DNA of 64,000 bases from an uncultured Polaribacter sp. (GTDB taxonomy: Bacteria > Bacteroidota > Bacteroidia > Flavobacteriales > Flavobacteriaceae): contig NZ_CANMBY010000001.1 of NCBI RefSeq assembly GCF_947496195.1, forward strand, positions 744,001 through 808,000, in the 5' to 3' direction. Made by a program: the position numbers and the translations under genes. This document shows positions 45,374 through 53,722 of the stretch, piece by piece. How positions within the stretch are numbered: position 1 is the stretch's first letter; every line of letters begins with the position of its first letter. The notes under the pieces were generated by a model that worked only from the letters and a program-made list of their open reading frames with translations, had not been told where the DNA came from and ran no database searches.

Positions 45374-45961
45374 TTAAATAAATAACATCTTTATATTTTG
45401 GGCAAATAGTTTAACAGATATAGCTAATAAAATTACACCAAAAACTTTACGAATTATTTGTATACCACTAGCACCAATTAATCGTTCAATCTTTGAAGAA
45501 GTTTTTAAAACGATGTAAAGAAAAATTACGTTTAAAATAACTGCAATTATTATATTTTCTATTGCAAACTCCGCTCTTAAAGATAATAAGGTTGTTAAAC
45601 TTCCTGGACCAGCAATTAAAGGAAAAGCAAGAGGAAAAACAGTAGCAGTAATTGCAGCAGAGCCATTACTATCGTCTTTATATAAAGTAATTCCTAAAAT
45701 CATTTCTAAAGCAATAAAAAACAATATAAACGAACCAGCCACAGCAAAAGAGTTTACATCTATGCCTATTAAATTTAGTAAACTTTTACCTACAAAAAGA
45801 AATAAAATCATAATAAAACCAGCTATTAAAGAGGCTTTTTCAGATTGTATATGTCCTACTTTTTTACGTAAATCTATAATAATTGGAATGTTACCAATAA
45901 TATCTATAACTGCAAATAATACCATAAAAGCAGTAATTATTTCTTTAAAATTAAAATTCAT
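45374..45961 (-). CDS. MarC-family membrane protein
   Basis: This 195-residue protein has six hydrophobic segments and MarC-family motifs (FAVIDIIGNIPIII at 18-31 and PLAFPLIAGPGSLTT near 108-122). The family has no proven transport substrate, and the old link to multiple antibiotic resistance is not supported. It lies directly before the FAD protein gene and diverges from the DUF3109 gene. A palindrome overlaps its -7 element. Confidence 0.88.
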   Translation of the reverse strand: MNFNFKEIITAFMVLFAVIDIIGNIPIIIDLRKKVGHIQSEKASLIAGFIMILFLFVGKSLLNLIGIDVNSFAVAGSFILFFIALEMILGITLYKDDSNGSAAITATVFPLAFPLIAGPGSLTTLLSLRAEFAIENIIIAVILNVIFLYIVLKTSSKIERLIGASGIQIIRKVFGVILLAISVKLFAQNIKMLFI

Positions 45962-45981
45962 TTTAGTTGATTATTTTTTTG

Positions 45982-46001
45982 CAAAATTAGTTAACTAATT
46001 T
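45982..46001. promoter_or_regulatory. marC promoter element overlapped by an 18-bp palindrome
   Basis: TAATTTTG on the minus strand (45989-45982) is the likely -7 element of marC. It overlaps the perfect palindrome AAATTAGTTAACTAATTT (45984-46001), which would suit a dimeric regulator blocking this promoter. The divergent DUF3109 -7 element is 34 bases away. Confidence 0.5.
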
Positions 46002-46034
46002 AAGGAAGTTAAAATAAACAGTAAAAAATATTAT

Positions 46035-46042
46035 TATTTTTG
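46035..46042 (+). promoter_or_regulatory. -7 promoter element of the DUF3109 gene
   Basis: TATTTTTG, then CAGC and the ATG at 46047. Only four bases separate the element from the start codon, so the mRNA should begin at or next to the ATG. Confidence 0.55.
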
Positions 46043-46046
46043 CAGC

Positions 46047-46610
46047 ATGTTTCAACTAGGTAAAACAATTGTTTCTGAAGATATTATAGAAAAAGATTTT
46101 GTCTGTAATTTATCTGCATGTAAAGGTGCTTGTTGTGTAGATGGTGAAGCTGGTGCACCTTTAAGTAAAGAAGAAACTAAAATTTTAGAGGATATTTATC
46201 CAAAAGTAAAACCTTTTTTAAGAAAAGAAGGTATAGAGGTTATAGAAAAAGAAGGTGCTTGGATAACCAGTGAATGGGATGAATTAGAAACCCCTTTAAT
46301 AAATGGAGCAGATTGTGCTTATGTTATTTTTGATGAAAAAAAGACAGCACTTTGTGGTATAGAAGAAGCTTACAATCAAGGAGAAATTGACTTTAAAAAG
46401 CCTATTTCTTGTCATTTGTATCCTGTAAGAGTTAAAGATTATAGTGAGTTTGCTGCTGTAAATTATCATAAATGGGAAATATGTGATGATGCTTGTTCTT
46501 TAGGAAAAGAATTACAAGTGCCTGTTTATAAATTTGTAAAACAAGCTTTAGTTAGAAAGTTTGGACAAGATTGGTATGATGAGCTAGAAAAAGTTGCTCA
46601 GAAATTATAA
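46047..46610 (+). CDS. DUF3109 cysteine-rich protein
   Basis: This 187-residue protein has nine cysteines in an arrangement suggesting Fe-S or zinc binding: CNLSACKGACC (about 22-32), GADCAYVIF, ALCGIEEAY, ISCHLYPVR and WEICDDAC. This resembles the CxxxCC pattern of the YkgJ group. The start is fixed by the conserved opening QLGKTIVSEDIIEKDFVC. The function is unknown. Confidence 0.88.
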   Translation: MFQLGKTIVSEDIIEKDFVCNLSACKGACCVDGEAGAPLSKEETKILEDIYPKVKPFLRKEGIEVIEKEGAWITSEWDELETPLINGADCAYVIFDEKKTALCGIEEAYNQGEIDFKKPISCHLYPVRVKDYSEFAAVNYHKWEICDDACSLGKELQVPVYKFVKQALVRKFGQDWYDELEKVAQKL

Positions 46611-46652
46611 TTAACCTTATTATAAAACCAATTATTAACTGTTTTTATTTTT

Positions 46653-46667
46653 TGGCACGTTAATTGT
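46653..46667 (+). promoter_or_regulatory. Probable sigma-54 promoter of the second TonB gene
   Basis: TGGCACG, four bases, then TTGT. The -24 half is a perfect match to the consensus; the -12 half differs at one base (GT instead of GC). GG and G are separated by exactly 10 bases. It ends 36 bases before the ATG. Confidence 0.55.
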
Positions 46668-46703
46668 TTTAAGAAAATTTTAACAATTTAAAACTTTCTA
46701 ATT

Positions 46704-47444
46704 ATGAAAAACGTAAAAAAACTACCTACCAAACAATTAGAAAAGTTCTCAACCATTTTTACCCAGTTGGGGCTAGTACTGGTGTTATTTATTGTTTACC
46801 TAGCAATAGAACACGAAACTGAAGAAAAAAAACTTTCAGAAGTAAATTATGAAACCACTAAAAAGGTTTTTGTTGATCCAGATCAAGACATTGTTTTTGT
46901 AAAAGAAAAACAAACTAAACCTATTGATGAACCTAAAAGAACCGTTTTTATACCTGATGAACCTATAGAAAAAGGAGATAATCTTGTAAAAGAGACCATT
47001 ATAGATGATCCTATAGATGAACCAGTGAAAGTTGATGTAGATCAACTTATAGAATTGGCAGATCCTCCAAAAGATCCAGAACCAGATAATGTACCCTATA
47101 TTTCTATAGAAGAAGCTCCTGTTTTTAAAGGCTGTGAAGGTTTATCTAAATCAGAAAACAAAAAGTGTTTTGATAAACAAATGAATAAATTTATACAACG
47201 TAATTTTAATACATCATTAGCTAATGAACTTGGTTTACGTTCTGGAAAACATAAAATATTTACTCAATTTATTATTGATAAAAACGGAGAAGTTGTAGAT
47301 ATAAAAATTAGAGCTCCTCATCCTAAGTTAAAATCAGAAACACTTGGCACTATACAAAAACTTCCAAAATTTAAACCTGGAAGACAAAACAATAAATTTG
47401 TAAAAGTAAAATACACCTTACCTATTACTTTTCAAGTAGATTAA
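46704..47444 (+). CDS. Energy transducer TonB (copy 2)
   Basis: This 246-residue paralogue of the TonB at 43925 has an N-terminal membrane helix (about 18-36), a spacer with DEP-type repeats (IDEPKRTVFIPDEPIEKG, then DDPIDEPVKVD) and a C-terminal TonB domain ending KYTLPITFQVD. The GCEG and KKCF cysteines are conserved between the copies. The two genes share their N-terminal opening (LPTKQLEKFSTIFTQLG against HPRKQLGNFSKLFFQIG). A sigma-54-like promoter precedes this copy but not the other. Confidence 0.9.
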   Translation: MKNVKKLPTKQLEKFSTIFTQLGLVLVLFIVYLAIEHETEEKKLSEVNYETTKKVFVDPDQDIVFVKEKQTKPIDEPKRTVFIPDEPIEKGDNLVKETIIDDPIDEPVKVDVDQLIELADPPKDPEPDNVPYISIEEAPVFKGCEGLSKSENKKCFDKQMNKFIQRNFNTSLANELGLRSGKHKIFTQFIIDKNGEVVDIKIRAPHPKLKSETLGTIQKLPKFKPGRQNNKFVKVKYTLPITFQVD

Positions 47445-47450
47445 AAAGTA

Positions 47451-47482
47451 AAAAAGCATCCTATTTAGGATGCTTTTTTTAA
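47451..47482. terminator. Bidirectional terminator between tonB copy 2 and purF
   Basis: AAAAAGCATCC (47451-47461) and GGATGCTTTTT (47468-47478) with T runs on both strands lie between convergent genes. Confidence 0.88.
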
Positions 47483-47497
47483 TTTATTAGTTTGGTA

Positions 47498-49396
47498 TTA
47501 ATAAGCTCTTTCATCATTACCTTCATAAAAGTTAATGAAGGCTTGGTTTACAACTCTCATACCTCCAGGAGTTGGGTAATTACCAGTAAAATACCAATCT
47601 CCTGTATGGTTAGGACAAGCTTTATGCAGTCCTTCTATTGTTTGATAAATAACTTCAACTTCTGCATTTATTTCTTCTGTTTTTAGCATTTGAGCAATTT
47701 TTGCAGAAATTTGATCTGCAGTAAAAGGCTTATAAACCTCTTTAACATGATTTATAATATCTACATCTTCTTTAGACTGTTGTGCTTTACACTTTTTATA
47801 AACTTCATCAATAATATTATATTGATTGGTTTCTTTTAACAATTCTAAAGCTGCTTTAAAAGCAATAAATGCCTCAATTCTAGCCATATCAATTCCATAA
47901 CAATCTGGATATCTAATTTGAGGAGCAGAAGAAACTACTACTATTTTTTTAGGTTGTAGTCTATCTAAAATCTTTATAATACTCTTTTTAAGAGTTGTTC
48001 CACGAACAATACTATCATCTATAATAACTAAGTTATCAGTAGGTTTTACAACACCATATGTAATATCGTAAACATGCTCTACTAAATCGTCACGTGAGTT
48101 ATCATCTGCAATAAAAGTTCTAAGTTTAGCATCTTTAATTGCTATTTTTTCGAAACGTGGTCTTTCAGAAAGAATTTCAGTTACTTTTTGAGCAGATAAA
48201 CTTTTACCTCCTTCTAAAATTTTAGCTGTTTTTTGTTGATTTAATAAATCTTCTGCAGCTTCTGTCATCCCATAAAAAGAAGTTTCTGCTGTGTTTGGAA
48301 TAAAAGAAAAAACAGAATTAGAAATATCTGAATTTATAGAATCTAAAACTTGAGGGAACACATATTTTCCTAAGTTTTTACGTTCTTCATAAATATCTGC
48401 ATCACTTCCTCTAGAGAAATAAATACGCTCAAAAGAACAAGATTTTTTGTCTTTTGGTTCTTTTACTTTTTTAATAGAAACTTCTCCACTTTTTTTAATA
48501 ATTAAAGCATGGCCTCTTTCTAATTCTTTAACCTTATCAATTTTAATATTAAAGACAGTTTGTATTACTGGTCTTTCTGAGGCAACAACAACTACTTCAT
48601 CATCTTCATAAAAAAATGTTGGTCTAATTCCATTTGGATCTCTTAACACAAAAGCATCTCCATGACCAACTAAACCAGCCATTGCATAACCACCATCCCA
48701 ATTTTTAGAAGATCTTTTTAAAACTTTTTTAAGGCTTAAATTTTCTTCTATAAAAGGTGATGCTTCTCTTTTGTTTAATCCTTTTTTCTTTGCCTTTTGA
48801 TAAAGTTTACCTACTTCATCCTCTAAAAAGTGACCAATTTTTTCCATCACAGTTACAGTATCTGTAAACTCTTTTGGGTGCTGACCAAGCTCTACTAACT
48901 CTTGTAGCATTTGGTTAGAATTGGTCATGTTAAAATTACCAGCAACAATTAAGTTTTTATGTTTCCAGTTGCTTTGTCTTAAAAAAGGATGAACACTTTC
49001 TATCGAATTTTTTCCAAACGTACCATATCTTACATGCCCTAGAAATAAATTACCTATGTAAGGCATATTTTCTTCTTGCCAAGCAACATCATTTTTTTTC
49101 TCTGGAAAATTTTCGAAAACGCCATTAATTCGCTCATTTATTTGAGCAAAAATATCTTGTATAGGTTGCGATTTATTAGATCTAATTCTACTAACATATC
49201 TTGTACCAGGTTCTACATTAAATTTTACACTAGCAAAACCAGCACCATCTTGTCCACGATTATGCTGTTTTTCCATTAATAAATACATTTTATTTATTCC
49301 GTAAAAAGCAGAACCGTATTTATCCTTATAAAATTGTAAAGGCTTTTTTAAGCGAACAAGTGCAATACCACATTCATGTTTAATAGCGTCACTCAT
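47498..49396 (-). CDS. purF: Amidophosphoribosyltransferase (PurF-like)
   Basis: This 632-residue protein has an N-terminal class II glutaminase and a C-terminal phosphoribosyltransferase domain with the PRPP loop VIIDDSIVRGTT. It catalyses the first step of purine synthesis. The catalytic cysteine is C9 (KHECGIALV), so an 8-residue propeptide would be removed, as in other PurF enzymes. It is about 130 residues longer than the E. coli enzyme, with an insertion in the glutaminase half, which seems to be the Bacteroidota form. A second purF elsewhere cannot be excluded. Confidence 0.9.
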   Translation of the reverse strand: MSDAIKHECGIALVRLKKPLQFYKDKYGSAFYGINKMYLLMEKQHNRGQDGAGFASVKFNVEPGTRYVSRIRSNKSQPIQDIFAQINERINGVFENFPEKKNDVAWQEENMPYIGNLFLGHVRYGTFGKNSIESVHPFLRQSNWKHKNLIVAGNFNMTNSNQMLQELVELGQHPKEFTDTVTVMEKIGHFLEDEVGKLYQKAKKKGLNKREASPFIEENLSLKKVLKRSSKNWDGGYAMAGLVGHGDAFVLRDPNGIRPTFFYEDDEVVVVASERPVIQTVFNIKIDKVKELERGHALIIKKSGEVSIKKVKEPKDKKSCSFERIYFSRGSDADIYEERKNLGKYVFPQVLDSINSDISNSVFSFIPNTAETSFYGMTEAAEDLLNQQKTAKILEGGKSLSAQKVTEILSERPRFEKIAIKDAKLRTFIADDNSRDDLVEHVYDITYGVVKPTDNLVIIDDSIVRGTTLKKSIIKILDRLQPKKIVVVSSAPQIRYPDCYGIDMARIEAFIAFKAALELLKETNQYNIIDEVYKKCKAQQSKEDVDIINHVKEVYKPFTADQISAKIAQMLKTEEINAEVEVIYQTIEGLHKACPNHTGDWYFTGNYPTPGGMRVVNQAFINFYEGNDERAY

Positions 49397-49421
49397 TATT
49401 TTTAATTTTCAGTTTTAAGAT

Positions 49422-49450
49422 AAAAAAATCCGCATTTTTACACGCGGATT
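49422..49450 (-). terminator. Terminator of the PfkB kinase gene (minus strand)
   Basis: AATCCGC (49427-49433) and GCGGATT (49444-49450) form a 7-bp stem; on the minus strand it ends in a run of T. It separates the kinase gene from purF. Confidence 0.75.
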
Positions 49451-49457
49451 CTTTGTT

Positions 49458-50384
49458 TTAAGATAATTCTATATCAAATTGTGTTAAGTCTTTAAAAGAC
49501 TGTAAACGATTTTTCACTTCTTTTTCTGTAAGCTCTTGCATTCGTTCTGTACCAAACTTTTCAACACAAAAAGAAGCTAAATTAGAGCCATAAATAATAG
49601 CATTCTTCATGTTATCAAAAGATACATCTTGTGTTTTTGTTAAATATCCACAGAAACCACCTGCAAAAGTATCTCCTGCTCCTGTTGGATCAAAAACTTC
49701 TGCTAATGGTAATGCTGGTGCAAAAAACATATTGCCTTCGTTAAATAATAACGCACCATGTTCTCCTTTTTTAATCACCACATATTTTGGCCCCATTTCA
49801 TGGATTCTTTTTGCAGCATTCACTAAAGAATATTCTCCAGAAAGTTGTCTTGCCTCTTCGTCATTAATAGTAATAACATCTACTTTTTTTAATACATCAT
49901 GTAGTTCGTTTAGAGAAATATCCATCCAAAAATTCATAGTATCTAATACTACTAATTTAGGTCTTTTAGACATTTGCTCTAAAACTGAAGCCTGCACTAA
50001 TGGGTGTAAATTACCCAACATTACAATATCTGCATCTTTAAAATTTTCTGGAACTACTGGCTGAAAGTTTTCTAATACATTTAATTCAGTAATTAATGTA
50101 TCTCTTGAGTTCATATCATTATGATATTTACCACTCCAGAAAAAAGTTTTGCCTTCTTTTATTATCTCAACACCATCAGTATTAATTCCTTTGGCATTCA
50201 TCATGTCTAAATATTCTTGAGGGAAATCTCCTCCAACCACAGAAACAACTCCTGTTTCTACACCAAATTGGCTTGCTGCTAAACCTACAAAAGTTCCAGA
50301 ACCACCAAGTATTTTATCTGTCTTTCCAAAAGGAGTTTCAATTGCATCAAAAGCTACTGTACCAACTGCTAATAATTTGCTCAT
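49458..50384 (-). CDS. PfkB-family carbohydrate/nucleoside kinase
   Basis: This 308-residue ribokinase-fold enzyme has the N-terminal glycine pair GGSGTFVGLAASQFG and the C-terminal signature FDPTGAGDTFAGGF with the catalytic aspartate. The mid-region LDTMNFWMD and the overall pattern resemble adenosine- or sugar-kinase members that lack a lid insertion. The substrate is not clear. It is alone on its transcript, with a terminator before purF, and diverges from sufE. Confidence 0.87.
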   Translation of the reverse strand: MSKLLAVGTVAFDAIETPFGKTDKILGGSGTFVGLAASQFGVETGVVSVVGGDFPQEYLDMMNAKGINTDGVEIIKEGKTFFWSGKYHNDMNSRDTLITELNVLENFQPVVPENFKDADIVMLGNLHPLVQASVLEQMSKRPKLVVLDTMNFWMDISLNELHDVLKKVDVITINDEEARQLSGEYSLVNAAKRIHEMGPKYVVIKKGEHGALLFNEGNMFFAPALPLAEVFDPTGAGDTFAGGFCGYLTKTQDVSFDNMKNAIIYGSNLASFCVEKFGTERMQELTEKEVKNRLQSFKDLTQFDIELS

Positions 50385-50409
50385 TTCTTAAATATAATCA
50401 GTAATTTTG
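50376..50409 (+). promoter_or_regulatory. Promoter of sufE
   Basis: TTTG (50376-50379), 22 bases, then TAATTTTG (50402-50409) match both halves of the consensus. The -33 half lies in the first codons of the divergent kinase gene. It ends 48 bases before the sufE ATG. Confidence 0.7.
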
Positions 50410-50457
50410 CACTTTGTAAATGCAAAAGATTTTAAATCACAAAAATAAGTTTAAAAA

Positions 50458-50883
50458 ATGACTATCAAAGAAATACAAGAAGAAATTATTGACGAGTTTT
50501 CTATGTTTGATGATTGGATGGAACGTTATGAATATATCATAGAACTTGGCAAGTCTTTACCCATGATTGATGAACAATACAAATTAGATGAAAATTTAAT
50601 AAAAGGTTGCCAGTCTAAAGTTTGGTTATTTTCTGAATTAGATAAAGATGTTGTAAAGTTTTCTGCAGATAGTGATGCTATTTTAACAAAAGGTATTGTT
50701 GCCTTATTACTGCGTGTTTATTCTAATCAAAAACCAGAAGATATTTTAACAGCAGAAACTCATTTTATAGATGAAATAGGTTTAAAAGAGCATTTGTCTC
50801 CAACAAGAGCAAATGGTTTAGTTTCTATGGTAAAACAAATTAAAATGTATGCAATTGCACAACAAGCTAAATTAGCAAACTAA
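50458..50883 (+). CDS. sufE: Cysteine desulfuration protein SufE
   Basis: This 141-residue sulfur-acceptor protein takes persulfide sulfur from SufS for Fe-S cluster assembly. The acceptor cysteine is C51 in LIKGCQSKVWL, the same position as in E. coli. It heads a unit with a SufT-like gene (11 bases later) and a DUF2480 gene. sufBCDS themselves are not in the window. Confidence 0.95.
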   Translation: MTIKEIQEEIIDEFSMFDDWMERYEYIIELGKSLPMIDEQYKLDENLIKGCQSKVWLFSELDKDVVKFSADSDAILTKGIVALLLRVYSNQKPEDILTAETHFIDEIGLKEHLSPTRANGLVSMVKQIKMYAIAQQAKLAN

Positions 50884-50894
50884 GATTTTAAAAG

Positions 50895-51215
50895 ATGACA
50901 GATAAAGAATTAGAAGAAATTGGAGATAAAATCATTCGAGTTTTAAAAACTATTTATGATCCAGAAATACCAGTAGATATCTACGAGTTAGGCTTAATTT
51001 ATGATGTATTTGTTTCTGAAGAAAACGATGCTAAAATTTTAATGACTTTAACCTCACCTAATTGTCCAGTTGCAGAAACTTTACCAGTAGAAGTAGAAGA
51101 AAAAGTTAAGACACTAAAAGAAATTAACAATTGTGAGGTAGAAATTACTTTTGATCCTACTTGGACACAAGAAATGATGAGTGAAGAGGCAAAATTAGAG
51201 CTAGGAATGCTTTAA
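50895..51215 (+). CDS. DUF59 / SufT-like Fe-S assembly protein
   Basis: This 106-residue MIP18-family (DUF59) protein has the signature YDPEIPVDIYELGLIYDV (21-38) and the reactive cysteine C57 in LTSPNCPVAETLP. Such proteins help mature Fe-S proteins. The position between sufE and DUF2480 supports a role in the SUF pathway. Confidence 0.93.
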   Translation: MTDKELEEIGDKIIRVLKTIYDPEIPVDIYELGLIYDVFVSEENDAKILMTLTSPNCPVAETLPVEVEEKVKTLKEINNCEVEITFDPTWTQEMMSEEAKLELGML

Positions 51216-51241
51216 TAAAACTAGGTAATCTTTCAAAAATA

Positions 51242-51751
51242 ATGGCAGAAGAAATCATAAATAGGGTAGCAAATAGTAAGTTAAAAACGTTTGATTTAGA
51301 AGAAATATATCCAAAAGGAGAGCGAGTTTTATTTGATATTAAAGATTGGTTATTTCAAGAATTAATTTTAAAAGAACGAGATTTTAGAGTATTTGTAAAA
51401 AATCATGATTGGTCTCAATATAAAAATGCTTTTGTTGCTATAACTTGCTCTGCAGACGCAATAATACCTTCTTGGGCTTATATGTTAGTAGCATCAGAAG
51501 CTACTGTTTTTGCTAATAAAGTAGTTATAGGTAATTTAGAAACTTTAGAAACAGCTATTTACCAAGAGCTGCTTTCTTTTTTAGATTATTCAGAATTTGT
51601 TGATTCACCTGTTATCATAAAAGGTTGTGCAGATAAACCTATACCAAACTCCGCTTATGCTTTTTTAATTGGAAAATTACAACCTATAGCTAAAAGTATT
51701 ATGTTTGGAGAAGCATGTTCTACAGTGCCTTTGTATAAATCTAGAAAATAA
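51242..51751 (+). CDS. DUF2480 protein
   Basis: This 169-residue, probably cytoplasmic protein matches DUF2480 of Bacteroidota (opening EIINRVANSKLKTFDLEE; later IKGCADKPIPNSAYAFL). I recall it at the end of SUF gene clusters in this phylum, as here. It has three cysteines (ITCSAD, KGCADK and EACST). The molecular function is unknown; a link to Fe-S biogenesis is inferred from position. Confidence 0.88.
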   Translation: MAEEIINRVANSKLKTFDLEEIYPKGERVLFDIKDWLFQELILKERDFRVFVKNHDWSQYKNAFVAITCSADAIIPSWAYMLVASEATVFANKVVIGNLETLETAIYQELLSFLDYSEFVDSPVIIKGCADKPIPNSAYAFLIGKLQPIAKSIMFGEACSTVPLYKSRK

Positions 51752-51774
51752 TTTTTTTATTTTACAATCAATTT

Positions 51775-51782
51775 TATTTTTG
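51775..51782 (+). promoter_or_regulatory. -7 promoter element of the first DUF3078 gene
   Basis: TATTTTTG matches TAnnTTTG, 21 bases before the ATG at 51804. The -33 region is only a T run. Confidence 0.5.
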
Positions 51783-51803
51783 TAGCAAAATCAATCAGTA
51801 ACA

Positions 51804-52664
51804 ATGAGACTCTTTTTAGTTCTCTATTTTTCTCTATTTTCATTACTGCTACTTTCTCAAGAAAAGAAAGAAAAAAAGCCAACTCCAAGATGGAAAATTC
51901 ATGGTAGATTTGCTTTTATATTTAATCAATCTTCTTTTACAAATTGGGCTGCAGGTGGAGATAATACTGTAGCTGGGAACATAAATGTTAATTACGATTT
52001 TAACTACAAAAAAAACAATATTAACTGGGATACTAGGTTTATTACAAGTTATGGTCTTAGTTACATAAGTGATAAAGGTTATCGAAAAACAGATGATCGT
52101 TTTGAATTAAATACCATCTTAGGGGTTAAAACATCTACTTATTGGTTTTTTTCATTTATTGGAAATTTTAGAAGTCAATTTAATGATGGTTATAATTACA
52201 AAAAAGATCCACGAGAACTAGTATCACAATTCTTTTCTCCTGCATATTTAACTTTAGGGCCAGGAATGTTATGGAAAAAATCTGATGATTTAAGTTTAAA
52301 CATAGCACCAGCAACTGCAAGATGGACTTTAGTAAACGACCAGTTTTCTGGAAAATATGGTGTAGAGCAAGGAAGAAATACAGCATTTGCTTTAGGTTTT
52401 AACTTATCTGGTTATTTCAAATTTGTTTTAATGGAAAATATAGAAATGGAGAATATTCTAAATTTATACTCAGATTATTTAGCACAAGTTGGTAATATAG
52501 ATGTAGATTATCAAGCAAATATTAGATTTAAAGTAAATAGAAATATTAAAATGCATATGACTTTCCATACCATAGTTGATGATAATTCATCTAGTAAAAT
52601 TCAATTTAGACAACTATTTGGGTTAGGGGTTAATTATAGTTTCCATGAAAAAGTTAGGTATTAG
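51804..52664 (+). CDS. DUF3078 outer-membrane-type protein (copy 1)
   Basis: This 286-residue protein has a signal peptide (about 1-18, ending LLSQ) and a DUF3078 domain. The region RFAFIFNQSSFTNWAAGGDN is typical, and amphipathic beta strands ending in an aromatic run to the C-terminus suggest an outer-membrane barrel. A diverged paralogue follows after 60 bases. The function is unknown. Confidence 0.82.
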   Translation: MRLFLVLYFSLFSLLLLSQEKKEKKPTPRWKIHGRFAFIFNQSSFTNWAAGGDNTVAGNINVNYDFNYKKNNINWDTRFITSYGLSYISDKGYRKTDDRFELNTILGVKTSTYWFFSFIGNFRSQFNDGYNYKKDPRELVSQFFSPAYLTLGPGMLWKKSDDLSLNIAPATARWTLVNDQFSGKYGVEQGRNTAFALGFNLSGYFKFVLMENIEMENILNLYSDYLAQVGNIDVDYQANIRFKVNRNIKMHMTFHTIVDDNSSSKIQFRQLFGLGVNYSFHEKVRY

Positions 52665-52724
52665 ACTTTTGCCATCTAATTTTTAAAAAGTGTATTTTTA
52701 CATAAAAATTAAAATAAAATCAAA

Positions 52725-53642
52725 ATGAAAAAAATAATCATCTTTTTATTGTTGGTTGGTTTAAGCTTTTCTACAAACGCACAAACTGCTGATGAATTAA
52801 AAAAGGAATTAGCTTCTAAAAAAGATTCAATTTCTAAATTACAATCTAAAGCTTCTGCAATTCAAAAGAAAATTGATGCCTTACCTGGTTGGAGAAAAGG
52901 AGCTTTTGGTACTGTAGGTATGAGTCTTTCTGGTTTTAACAACTGGTATGCAAGAAATGCTCCTGATGCAGATGCAGGTAACATTGGAATTACTGTAAAT
53001 GCTTTTGCAAACCTTATTCAAGATAAATTTTTCTGGAGAAATTCTATGAATATTAATTTAGGATGGGTGAAACTAGATGATAAATCTGTTTCTGGAGATG
53101 AAGGTTTTGATACAGCTACAGATGTTTTTAACATTAACTCATTATATGGTAGAAGATTAAATAAAAAATGGGCTGTTTCTGGATTATTAGAATATAGAAC
53201 TACAATAATTGATAATTTTAATGACCCTGGATATTTAGATTTTGGTGCTGGTTTTACTTGGACACCAACTAGTAACTTAGTTGTTGTATTACATCCAGGA
53301 AACTACAATTTTGTGTTTAGTAGTGGTAACACCGTTTTTGAATCTTCTTTAGGTGCAAAAATATTAGCAGATTATAATGCTAAGTTTAATAAGTTAAGTT
53401 TAAAATCTAATCTATCTATATTTCAAAGTTATGATAGTAGTGATTTATCTAACTGGACATGGACCAATGCTTTAGGTTATACTTTATGGAAAGGTATTGG
53501 TTTAGGTTTTGAATTTGGTTTACGTAATAATAAACAAGAAGCATTAAATAATGCCTTAATTTCAGATCCAACTGCAACTTTTGCTAGTTTAGATAACAAA
53601 TTACAAAGTTATTGGTTATTTGGTTTAAGTTATTCGTTCTAA
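52725..53642 (+). CDS. DUF3078 outer-membrane-type protein (copy 2)
   Basis: This 305-residue paralogue has a signal peptide (ending FSTNAQ near residue 20), then a short coiled coil (residues 23-50, DELKKELASKKDSISKLQSK) before the barrel-like DUF3078 domain that ends YWLFGLSYSF, with a C-terminal phenylalanine typical of outer-membrane barrels. The N-terminal coiled coil is absent from copy 1. A terminator follows. Confidence 0.82.
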   Translation: MKKIIIFLLLVGLSFSTNAQTADELKKELASKKDSISKLQSKASAIQKKIDALPGWRKGAFGTVGMSLSGFNNWYARNAPDADAGNIGITVNAFANLIQDKFFWRNSMNINLGWVKLDDKSVSGDEGFDTATDVFNINSLYGRRLNKKWAVSGLLEYRTTIIDNFNDPGYLDFGAGFTWTPTSNLVVVLHPGNYNFVFSSGNTVFESSLGAKILADYNAKFNKLSLKSNLSIFQSYDSSDLSNWTWTNALGYTLWKGIGLGFEFGLRNNKQEALNNALISDPTATFASLDNKLQSYWLFGLSYSF

Positions 53643-53658
53643 TAAAATCATTACAAAA

Positions 53659-53695
53659 ATAAAACCTCAAGAAATACTTGAGGTTTTATTTTTAT
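53659..53695 (+). terminator. Terminator after the DUF3078 genes
   Basis: ATAAAACCTCAAG (53659-53671) and CTTGAGGTTTTAT (53677-53689) form a perfect 13-bp stem with a 5-base loop, followed by TTTTTAT. Confidence 0.88.
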
Positions 53696-53722
53696 GTATT
53701 TTTACAATCTAAATTTCTGTGA

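Noticed and set aside
45374..45961. MarC as an antibiotic-resistance gene
   Set aside because: The family name is historical; no resistance function is supported by sequence or context.
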